Origin: Candidatus Eisenbacteria bacterium RBG_16_71_46
Lineage (GTDB): Bacteria > Eisenbacteria > RBG-16-71-46
Assembly (NCBI GenBank): GCA_001780165.1
Contig: MFFQ01000096.1
Coordinates: 13,747 to 52,016, forward strand
DNA length: 38,270 nt
Direction: 5' to 3'
Shown here in pieces: positions 1 through 6,876 of this stretch; positions within the stretch are counted from its first letter, which is position 1, and the number at the start of each line of letters is the position of its first letter. The notes under the pieces were generated by a model, which saw nothing but the letters and a program-made list of their open reading frames with translations, had not been told where the DNA came from and searched no databases. A program made the translations under genes and the position numbers.

Positions 1-1354
1 CCGTCATGCGATCGCGATACGGGCGCATGAGCGCGTCCTTGGGTCCCGGCCACCAGCGCTCGGTGGGCGTGTAGCGCTGGGCGATGCGGTGGCCGAGCAG
101 CGGGCCGAACATCACGTTCGCCGCCAGCGACGCGGCCAGCGCGAGGAACGCTGCCGCATGCGCCAGGGCGAGGCCCCGGCCGCTCCGCTCGCCCCAGCGG
201 CGCAGTCGCGCGAGTGCCACGACGGTCGCGGCGACGACGAACGGTGTCGCCACCGCCGTGTACTGGTGCACGATGCTGTGCTGGGGCGCGCGGTCCGAGA
301 TGAAGTGCTGGGCCACCACCGGGAGGGCGCCCAGCAGCAGCGGGGCCGGCCCCAGCAACGGCAGGAACCCGAGCGGGAGCAGCAGATGCATGTAGAACTG
401 TTGCTTCATCGCCGAGTCGGCGGGGTTGTCCGGTGTCATCCACAGCGACGCGATCGTGCGCCACGGGTCTCCGAGCATCAGCCAGACCGTTTCACGCGCG
501 CCCGATGCCGGGAGGCCGTACATACGCGCCGGGTCGATCTCGCCGTGGCCGAGGCTCGGCTTGAGCCACAGGAAGGTGATGGCGAGCGAGATCGCGGCGA
601 GCGACGCCAGCCCCGCCGCCATCCACCACGCGCGCGGTCGTGGGCGGGTGAGCGCGAGCGCGGCCAGCCCGAGCACCGCCACGGCGATGTCCTCCTTGCC
701 GAGCAGCGAGAGGCCGGCGAAGAGGAGCGTGCGTCCGATCGCACCCGCGTACAGGCCGTCGAGCGCGAACAGCAGGGTGGTGGTGGAGAGCGTCTCGGGG
801 TGGAACTCGAACAGATTCGTGTAGCCGATGGCGGGATGGCACAGGTAAAGCGCCGCGCAGATCACCGCGATGGTCTCGTTCCGCACCAGTCGCCGCGCCA
901 GCCGGTACACCGGCCAGGCGCCGAGCGCCAGGACCAGGCTCTGCAGCACCAGCAACGCGGGCGCCGGCGGGAACAGCCACGTCAGGGGCGCGATCAGATA
1001 CAACGACAGCGACGAGTGGTCGGCGCGCCAGTCCATGCCCCGCACCGTGTTCCAGGTCGAGCCGTGACGCAGCAGGTCGGCCGCCTGGGTGAACAGTGCG
1101 AGATCGAAATCGGTATAGAGGTAGAACCGATACTTGATCATCGTCACGGTGACGTAGATGGCGGCGTAGCTCGCGATGAGCACCGCGAGGACGAGTCGTT
1201 GTGGGGGGCCGAGGGCGGAGAGCCATGCCGGGGCCGCAGTGCCGTAAGGCAGGCCGCCGGTGGCGGCGCCCGCACCGGGACGGGACGCGCCGGCGGCGCG
1301 TCCCGCGGTTCCTGGTTGCGGTCGGGAGCGCCCGCCGCGCCGTCTCGGGGCCAT
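1..1354 (-). CDS. DUF2079-family polytopic membrane protein, 3' end outside the window
   Basis: This reading frame stays open to base 1, so about 451 residues are present and the C-terminus is missing. The protein is strongly hydrophobic with many predicted membrane helices. Early in the sequence it has the DUF2079 hallmarks: YTDFDLALFTQA, then HG-STWNT, an RADHSSL stretch followed by LYLIAPLTWLFP, a LLVLQSLVLALGAWPVYRLA helix, and later NLFEFHPETL. DUF2079 proteins are GT-C-like membrane proteins of unknown substrate. The ATG at 1354 is chosen because a TATCAT box lies exactly six bases upstream and no Shine-Dalgarno is present, which suggests a leaderless message. The tail-anchored protein gene lies upstream on the same strand, 179 bases away. 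The family call is firm; the function is unknown. Confidence 0.85.
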   Translation of the reverse strand, partial: MAPRRRGGRSRPQPGTAGRAAGASRPGAGAATGGLPYGTAAPAWLSALGPPQRLVLAVLIASYAAIYVTVTMIKYRFYLYTDFDLALFTQAADLLRHGSTWNTVRGMDWRADHSSLSLYLIAPLTWLFPPAPALLVLQSLVLALGAWPVYRLARRLVRNETIAVICAALYLCHPAIGYTNLFEFHPETLSTTTLLFALDGLYAGAIGRTLLFAGLSLLGKEDIAVAVLGLAALALTRPRPRAWWMAAGLASLAAISLAITFLWLKPSLGHGEIDPARMYGLPASGARETVWLMLGDPWRTIASLWMTPDNPADSAMKQQFYMHLLLPLGFLPLLGPAPLLLGALPVVAQHFISDRAPQHSIVHQYTAVATPFVVAATVVALARLRRWGERSGRGLALAHAAAFLALAASLAANVMFGPLLGHRIAQRYTPTERWWPGPKDALMRPYRDRMT

Positions 1355-1360
1355 CGACGG

Positions 1361-1366
1361 ATGATA
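1361..1366 (-). promoter_or_regulatory. -10-like box of the DUF2079 gene, probably leaderless
   Basis: TATCAT on the minus strand matches TATAAT at five of six positions. It is separated from the ATG at 1354 by only six bases (CCGTCG). A start site seven bases after the box would fall on the A of the start codon. No good -35 hexamer is seen. Confidence 0.5.
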
Positions 1367-1533
1367 CCGTCCGGCGCCGGCGCGGGCGACGACGTTGTGA
1401 CCGCCGGCTGGTCCAGCGCCTGCCGCCGCGACCCGCGTCTCTCCACGGCGGCCGCGCAGAACCCCGGCGTCGTGGTGCGCCAGGGCGGGCGACGACGCCG
1501 TGCGCAGCGGCGATCATCCGCCGTACCAAGCGA

Positions 1534-2922
1534 TCAGGCGCGCGCCGGCGCCTCCTTCCGCCGCCGCAGCAACTCGGCCACTCCGAGCGCGAGCAGCAGG
1601 CCACCCACGACACCCCAGGGCGGCATCGCCGGCACGGCCGCGGGGCCCACGCCGAGGACCACGGTCACGGGCACCCCGGAGGGTGGGATGACGGGTTCGC
1701 CGTTCGCGTCGAACAGCGGAGCCTGCGTGTAGATCCACGCCGTCGTCGGCCATCCCGCGTCACTCGCGGCCTGCATGCCGCTCAGGAACGGCGAGTTGAT
1801 CGTATTGCGCACGCCGCCCGCCCACGCGGGGGGAACGTCCAGGTAGCCCTGGATCATCGCGGTGTAACCCGGCGCGTGCGATGGCATGTACGCGGGCTCC
1901 AGCAGGTAGGCGTTCATCAGGGTGTCGCCGTTCTGCATGTCGATGATCTGCAGCCGGGTGTCCGACAGGCGGATGGTGCCGTTGAGCTGGGTTCCCACGT
2001 GGATCAGGGAATCGAGCGCGATGCGGCCGCGGTTGTAGATCGGGTCGAACGGCGTGCGGGTCACATCGATGATGCCGAAGCCTCCGCACACGAGCTTTTG
2101 GGTCGGCTCGTCGAAGTCCATGCGCATCCCGTGGGATTCGCTCTCCTGCTTCGACGGATCGGGCTCGACCGGCGCGCTCCCGGCGGGGGGAGCCTTCGCC
2201 TGCTCCTCCTTGGCCTTGGTCTCGCCCGTGGGGGTGTCCACGGTCGGGCTCGAGCCGTGCTCGGTGAGGTCGTCGTACTTGTCGTTGAGCACGTCCATCT
2301 GCTGCTTGATCGCGTCGATCGCACGCTTCATGCGCTTGTCGCGCTCGGCCGTCGCCTGGTCCTTGGCGCTCTGCAGCCGGTCGGCATCCGTGGCGCCCGT
2401 GCCGACGAACGACATGCCGACGAACCCCTTGAGCGCGTCCTCCACCTTCTTCTTGGCAAGCCGGTCGTACTCGTCCTTGGACAGGCGATCGTGGCCGTTC
2501 TCGTGTCCGGTGAGCGTGGCGTCCGCATTGTCGGGCAGGCGGATATTCGTGTGGCCGCTGAGCGTGAAGTCGCCCGCCGAGGTGATCGTCAACGTCGAGG
2601 TGCCGGGGTTCCACGTGCCGCCATACGCGGTCGCGGACCACTGGACGTCCGGGGCGGCGTCGCCGTTCTCGCCCTCCGGCAGGTCGCCCGGTGGGTCGTT
2701 GTGGTCGAAGGTCTCGGTGTCCGGCGGACCCCACGGCGTGACGGTCACGCCGTCGGCGGCCGCGGGGCCGGCGGGCAGGAGCAGCCAGGCCAGAAGCACC
2801 GCGGCGCACGCGGTGGCGCGGGCGCATCGCGCGGTGCGGGGGTGGGCCCCCGGGGGGCGGACGCATCGGGCGTGGGCGAGAGTGGTTCGCGTGTAGCGCG
2901 ACTGCCGACCGATCGAAGCCAT
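1534..2922 (-). CDS. Secreted, C-terminally anchored protein with a DUF922-like zincin motif
   Basis: 462 residues. The ATG at 2922 is chosen because GGGGAGG lies about seven bases upstream. A long basic N-terminus leads into a hydrophobic signal segment (about residues 37-57, ending AGPAAADG). Residues 139-144 read GHENGH, an HExxH zinc-metalloprotease motif, inside a helical, charged region up to about residue 223 that ends YDDLTEHG. The HE-x-GH helix, long charged helix and YD-x-x-T-x-HG ending recall the DUF922 / COG5661 predicted secreted Zn-protease family. That assignment comes from pattern memory and is tentative. After a Pro/Glu/Lys-rich linker (230-265) comes a second, probably beta-rich domain. 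Residues 430-462 form a sorting tail: PAMPPWG, a hydrophobic helix, then LLRRRK. The likely location is periplasm or cell surface. A sigma70-like promoter lies at 3096-3124. Confidence 0.75.
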   Translation of the reverse strand: MASIGRQSRYTRTTLAHARCVRPPGAHPRTARCARATACAAVLLAWLLLPAGPAAADGVTVTPWGPPDTETFDHNDPPGDLPEGENGDAAPDVQWSATAYGGTWNPGTSTLTITSAGDFTLSGHTNIRLPDNADATLTGHENGHDRLSKDEYDRLAKKKVEDALKGFVGMSFVGTGATDADRLQSAKDQATAERDKRMKRAIDAIKQQMDVLNDKYDDLTEHGSSPTVDTPTGETKAKEEQAKAPPAGSAPVEPDPSKQESESHGMRMDFDEPTQKLVCGGFGIIDVTRTPFDPIYNRGRIALDSLIHVGTQLNGTIRLSDTRLQIIDMQNGDTLMNAYLLEPAYMPSHAPGYTAMIQGYLDVPPAWAGGVRNTINSPFLSGMQAASDAGWPTTAWIYTQAPLFDANGEPVIPPSGVPVTVVLGVGPAAVPAMPPWGVVGGLLLALGVAELLRRRKEAPARA

Positions 2923-3095
2923 GGCGACCTCCCCTGGGAGTAGCAACGACGCCCCGGCACGCCACTCGGGGGAACGACAGGGGCGGCCTCGGGATCTTCT
3001 GGTCGGCGCGGAGGCGGACGGCCCGGATCACGCTTGGGGGTGCGGCCCTGCGTGCAGGCGGGGGACGGGCATCGCGAGCGGCCGATCTCGCGTCG

Positions 3096-3124
3096 ATTCT
3101 ATCAACCGGCCGGGGGCGGACCAA
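3096..3124 (-). promoter_or_regulatory. Sigma70-type promoter upstream of the HENGH protein gene
   Basis: On the minus strand there is TTGGTC, a 17-base spacer, and TAGAAT. Both hexamers and the spacing are close to consensus. The predicted start near 3089 gives a leader of about 165 bases before the ATG at 2922. That leader was not seen to contain a known riboswitch. Confidence 0.5.
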
Positions 3125-3176
3125 TGCTCTTTTGACTCCCCAACCAAGGCCCCAGCAGGCCCCGGGCGGAGCCGCG

Positions 3177-5687
3177 CTATTTCAGGCGCACCAGCTTCCC
3201 CGATGCGACCTCCCGGCCCGCTCTGACCCGCACGAAGTAGATCCCACCGGGCACGAGCCGGCCGCCGCTATCCCGCCCGTCCCACAGCAGCACGTGCTCG
3301 CCCGCGGGCAGCTCCTGGCCCGCGCCGAGGCTGCGGATCCTGCGCCCCGAGAGGTCGAAGACCTCCGCCACCACGATGCCGGCGGCGGGGAGGAAGAACC
3401 CGAGCCGCGTGGCCCCGCGCGAGGGATTCGGCCGCGGCGGCGCGAGCCGCAGCGAGGCGCTCTGCACCGGCGCGGACTCGACGCCCACGCCGGGCGCTGC
3501 TCCGGTGTTCATCAGCACCGAAACGGTGTGGGAACGGTAGTTCGCCACCGCGAGGTCGGGTCTCCCGTCACCGTCGAGATCCCCGATCGCGACGGAGGAA
3601 GGATCACTCCCCGCCCCATAGTCGCTCTTCGGCTCGAACGTGCCGTCTCCTCTTCCCAGCAGGACCGTAACGGTGTTGGAGTAGGTGTTGTTCGCGGTCG
3701 CCAGATCGGCATGCCCGTCCCCGTTCAGGTCCCCGACCGCCACCGAGATGGGACCGCCCCCCGTCGCATGTGCGCTCGCGCTGCCGAACGTTCCGTCCCC
3801 GTTCCCGAGCAGCACCGAGATCGTGCGGGCGCCGTAGTTCGTCGCCGCCAGGTCCGACGCTCCGTCCCCGTTCAGTTCTGCGATCGCGATGCGGTAGGGG
3901 GCGCTGCCCGTCCCATAGTCGCTCCTCGGCCCAAGCGTCCCGTCGCCGATCCCGAGCAGGACCGAGAGCGTGCTGGAGCCGTAGTTCGCCACCGCCACGT
4001 CCGGCGTTCCGTCCCCATCCAGCTCCCCGATCGCCACCGAGGAGGGCGCGCTGCCGGTCGCATAGTCGCTCTTCGGCCCGAACGTCCCGTCCCCGTTCCC
4101 GAGCAGGACCGAGACCGTGCCGGAGAAGTAATTCGCCACCGCCAGATCGGGATAGCCGTCCGCGTCGAGATCCCCGACCGCGATGGAGTAGGGGGCGTTG
4201 CCGGTCCCGTAGTCGCTCTTGGGCCCGAGCGTCCCATCCCCGATTCCGAGCAGGACCGAGAGCGTGCCGGAGCCGTAGTTCGCCACCGCCACGTCCGGCT
4301 TGCCGTCCGCGTTCAGATCACCGATCACCACGAAAAAGGGGATGCTGCCGGTCGCGTAGTCGCTCTTCGGCCCGAACGTCCCGTCGCCGTTTCCGAGCAG
4401 GATCGAGACGGCGTTGGAGCCGATGTTCGCCACCGCCACGTCCCGCTTGCCATCCGCGTTCAGGTCCGCCAGGCCCAAGGAGCCGGGGCCGCTCCCGGTC
4501 GCGAACTCGCGCACGAGCCCGAAGGTCCCGTCGCCGTTCCCGGGCAGCACCGAAACCGTGTTGGAGCGGTAGTTCGCCACCGCCAGGTCCGGCTTGCCGT
4601 CGCCGTCGAGATCCCCGATCGCGACACTGACGGGGTTGACTTGGATTCCGAAGTCGCTCGGCGGCCCGAACGTCCCGTCCCCGTTTCCCGGGAACACCGA
4701 GACCTCGTTGTCCGCGGCATTCGTCACCGCCAGGTCCAGCCGCCCGTCCGCGTTCAGGTCCCCGATCGCCGCGGAGGTCGGGTAGCTCCCCGCCACGACA
4801 TCGCTCCGCGGCCCGAACGTGCCGTCCCCGACTCCGGGCAGCAGGGAGATGGTGTTGGAGAGGTAGTTCGGCACCGCCAGGTCGAGCCTGCCGTCCCCGT
4901 TCAGATCCCCGATCGCCACGCCGAAGGGGCCGCTCCCCGCCGCGTAATCGGTCCTGGGGCCGAAGGTCCCGTCCCCGAGCCCGAGCAGCACCGAGAGCGT
5001 GCCCGAGTCGTAGTTCGCCACCGCCAAATCCGGCGTGCCGTCCCCATTCAGATCCCCGATCGCCACGGCGCGAGGAAGGGCCCCCGTCGAGTAGTCGCTC
5101 TTGGGTCCAAAGCTGCCACCCCCGTTTCCGAGCAACACCGAAACCGCGCTGGAGAAACGGTTCGCCACCGCCAGGTCGGGCGTGCCGTCCGCGTTCAGAT
5201 CCCCGATCGCCACGGAGGATGGACCATTCCCCGTCGCGTAGTCGTGCTTCGGTCCGAACGTTCCGTCCCCGAGCGCGAACAGCACCGAGAGCGTCCCGGA
5301 ATCGAAGTTCGCCACCGCCAGGTCGGGCGTGCCGTCCGCGTCCAGGTCCGCGATCGCCACCGAGGATGGACCGGTCCCCGCCACGTAGTCGCTCTTCGGT
5401 CCAAACGTCCCGCCGCCGGTCCCGAGCAGCACCGAGACGGTGTTGGTCCCGATGTTCGGCACCGCCAGATCCGGCTTCCCGTCGGCATTCAGATCCGCGA
5501 TCGCCACGGCGGACGGGTTGGGCCCGGTGTCGAAGGACAGGAACTTGGCCGCGAAGAGCGGGTCGCCTCCGGTCGCGGACGGGCCGAGTGCTCCCAGGAG
5601 CAGGGCCAGCGGGAGCGCGGCGACGGTGCGCGCCCACATGGGACGGATTGTCTCGGAGACGAGCGGGAGCCCACACGAGAGCTTCAA
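3177..5687 (-). CDS. Secreted FG-GAP/VCBS repeat propeller protein with FlgD-type Ig C-terminal domain
   Basis: 836 residues from the TTG at 5687, chosen because GGAGGTGA lies five bases upstream; the GTG at 5696 sits inside that ribosome-binding site. A signal peptide follows (TVAALPLALLLGALGPSATG, about residues 21-40). Residues about 59-734 are 14 consecutive repeats of about 49 residues, each with SVAIGDLNxDGxPDLAVAN, then a VSVLLGNGDGTFGPKSDY-like strand. The D-x-N-x-DG-x-x-D loops match calcium-binding FG-GAP/VCBS blades. Residues about 748-836 are a FlgD-type Ig-like domain (NPSRG, FDLSGRRIRSL, WDGRDSGG, GGIYFVRVRAG) of the kind that ends type 9-like or surface-exported proteins in FCB-related bacteria. 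Fourteen repeats would fit two seven-bladed propellers. Probable role is extracellular binding or adhesion; the ligand is unknown. Confidence 0.9.
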   Translation of the reverse strand: MKLSCGLPLVSETIRPMWARTVAALPLALLLGALGPSATGGDPLFAAKFLSFDTGPNPSAVAIADLNADGKPDLAVPNIGTNTVSVLLGTGGGTFGPKSDYVAGTGPSSVAIADLDADGTPDLAVANFDSGTLSVLFALGDGTFGPKHDYATGNGPSSVAIGDLNADGTPDLAVANRFSSAVSVLLGNGGGSFGPKSDYSTGALPRAVAIGDLNGDGTPDLAVANYDSGTLSVLLGLGDGTFGPRTDYAAGSGPFGVAIGDLNGDGRLDLAVPNYLSNTISLLPGVGDGTFGPRSDVVAGSYPTSAAIGDLNADGRLDLAVTNAADNEVSVFPGNGDGTFGPPSDFGIQVNPVSVAIGDLDGDGKPDLAVANYRSNTVSVLPGNGDGTFGLVREFATGSGPGSLGLADLNADGKRDVAVANIGSNAVSILLGNGDGTFGPKSDYATGSIPFFVVIGDLNADGKPDVAVANYGSGTLSVLLGIGDGTLGPKSDYGTGNAPYSIAVGDLDADGYPDLAVANYFSGTVSVLLGNGDGTFGPKSDYATGSAPSSVAIGELDGDGTPDVAVANYGSSTLSVLLGIGDGTLGPRSDYGTGSAPYRIAIAELNGDGASDLAATNYGARTISVLLGNGDGTFGSASAHATGGGPISVAVGDLNGDGHADLATANNTYSNTVTVLLGRGDGTFEPKSDYGAGSDPSSVAIGDLDGDGRPDLAVANYRSHTVSVLMNTGAAPGVGVESAPVQSASLRLAPPRPNPSRGATRLGFFLPAAGIVVAEVFDLSGRRIRSLGAGQELPAGEHVLLWDGRDSGGRLVPGGIYFVRVRAGREVASGKLVRLK
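3487..5513 (-). repeat. Tandem 147-base coding repeats (14 units) of the FG-GAP protein
   Basis: The DNA itself is visibly periodic: a block with the sense ...AACGGGGACGGGACGTTCGG... recurs about every 147 bases. Unit 13 has one extra codon and unit 14 is cut short before the Ig-like domain. Many third-codon positions are shared between units, which suggests recent duplication or homogenisation. Such an array is prone to misassembly in length. Confidence 0.85.
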
Positions 5688-6148
5688 GGCGGTCACCTCC
5701 CGGGCCAGAGGCTCTCCGCGCGCGGGCGGGAATCCGGCGGTCCCCGGATAAACGCGGCGAGCGGCTCAACGTATCCTGATCTCTGGCGCCCCAAGCCTAG
5801 CATGCCGCCGGGGCGCGGTTGCTGCAGTTTGCCGCAGTTTCGGAGTCGATCGTGGATCGTCAAGCTCCGAGCCGAGATCCGCGACATCGGAATCCCGGCC
5901 AGCCTCCAACCGCTGCAATCCGCCGCAGCAGCGACGAACGGTAGATCCGGAGGAGACGCCGCCGCGCCGGTCCATCCTGTGGCTGGAGACTCGCTTGCGA
6001 GACTGGCTGCGGCGCCGGCCCGTGGCACCGCCCTTGCTACAGTCCGACGGGAGAGTCCCCAGGAAGACGAGCAGTTGCGGCCCACGGCGCATCGCGAAAC
6101 GCGCGACTCCACGCGGGACCGGCAGACTCATCAGGAGGGACACGAACC
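5688..6148. other. Divergent intergenic region between two surface-protein genes
   Basis: About 460 bases without a convincing gene. It should hold the promoters of both the FG-GAP gene (leftward) and the small tail-anchored gene (rightward). Two direct repeats of GCAGTTT (5824-5830 and 5834-5840) are spaced exactly ten bases, one helical turn, and could be an operator half-site pair; this is speculative. An extended -10 element is at 6035-6043. One open frame on the minus strand shows no family features and is rejected. Confidence 0.4.
6035..6043 (+). promoter_or_regulatory. Extended -10 promoter element (TGCTACAGT)
   Basis: TGC directly precedes TACAGT, fitting the TGnTAnnnT form also seen before three other genes in this window. 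It would give a leader of about 100 bases before the ATG at 6149. No strong -35 is present, as is usual for extended -10 promoters. Confidence 0.4.
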
Positions 6149-6643
6149 ATGAACCGGCGCACGATCGTATGTGCCATCGCGGTGCTGGTGGCCGCGGGCG
6201 CGATGGCGCACAGCGCCCACGCTGCCGTCCGTGGGAAGAACTTCGTCATCACGAACAACTCCGGGGCCGCACGAAGCGATTTGCACCTCGAAGTGACATG
6301 GACCGGCGGCACGGCCACACTCAGGGTGATCCGGAACGCCCCAGGCTGTCCCGACCCCGTCGTCAGCAACCCCGGCACGCCCTTCGATATCAACTGGGGC
6401 TCCGCGTGCGTTGGTGCTGGAGAGTCGATCACCGTCCAGGTGATCGGTGATTTCGTTCAATCCAGCGAGATCGCCAGCGGCTACTGGACGCCGGGGACCC
6501 CGGGACAGTTCCCGCTCTCGACGGGGGACGTCACGGCGGTGCCGGTGCCCGGCTTGCCCACCTGGGGGATTGGAGCACTCACTCTGCTCCTGCTCGCGGC
6601 CGGCGCCGCGTTCCTTCGCAGGAGGGAGCCCGCCACGGCATAG
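6149..6643 (+). CDS. Small secreted protein with IPTL-CTERM-like sorting tail
   Basis: 164 residues, with CAGGAGGG eight bases before the ATG. A signal peptide covers about residues 1-26 (VCAIAVLVAAGAMAHSAHA). The mature part (27-130) looks beta-rich, with GKNFVITNNSG near the start, and has two cysteines, in GCPDP and SACVG, that could form a disulfide. The C-terminus is a tripartite sorting signal: VPGLPTWG, a hydrophobic helix (LTLLLLAAGAAFL), then RRRE. This resembles IPTL-CTERM (the P-T-L-S-x-W-G type) and is close to the tail of the HENGH protein at 1534-2922. The function of the mature domain is not recognised. A strong hairpin terminator follows at 6742-6778. Confidence 0.8.
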   Translation: MNRRTIVCAIAVLVAAGAMAHSAHAAVRGKNFVITNNSGAARSDLHLEVTWTGGTATLRVIRNAPGCPDPVVSNPGTPFDINWGSACVGAGESITVQVIGDFVQSSEIASGYWTPGTPGQFPLSTGDVTAVPVPGLPTWGIGALTLLLLAAGAAFLRRREPATA

Positions 6644-6741
6644 CCCGCGTCGGTTGCCTGGCGCCGGCGCCCGTGCCGATGCCCGTGAGAGCCGCCACTC
6701 CCGACGGGCGCGCGAGATCCAGCAGGCGCAAACGCGACACG

Positions 6742-6778
6742 TGAGCCCGGTCGCCCCACCTGGGGCGATCCGGGCTCA
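6742..6778. terminator. Bidirectional hairpin terminator between convergent genes
   Basis: TGAGCCCGGTCGCCCC pairs with GGGGCGATCCGGGCTCA around a four-base loop, a 16-bp stem with one bulged T. It lies between the rightward gene ending at 6643 and the leftward pump gene ending at 6877. There is no U-tract on either side, so this may be an intrinsic terminator of the U-less high-GC type. Confidence 0.7.
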
Positions 6779-6876
6779 TCGGTGTCTGGCCGGGTGCAGC
6801 TCGAGGCGCTCGGCAGCTCGGCCGAAACCGCACACCCCGCGGGTGGCAGCGTTGGACGCGTGCGCCCGCCGCCCCA

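Noticed and set aside
3487-5513. Regular 147-base periodicity that could be a CRISPR array or minisatellite
   Set aside because: The unit is much longer than a CRISPR repeat-spacer, is in frame with a multiple-of-three period, and encodes FG-GAP blades.
5693-6112. A minus-strand frame of 139 codons in the gap after the FG-GAP gene start
   Set aside because: No ribosome-binding site, mixed codon use, no domain, and it would cover the promoter region of the FG-GAP gene.
3132-6152. A plus-strand open frame of about 1000 codons
   Set aside because: It lies opposite the FG-GAP gene; its product is a low-complexity Arg/His/Pro/Glu repeat that mirrors the 147-base repeat. High GC keeps antisense frames open.
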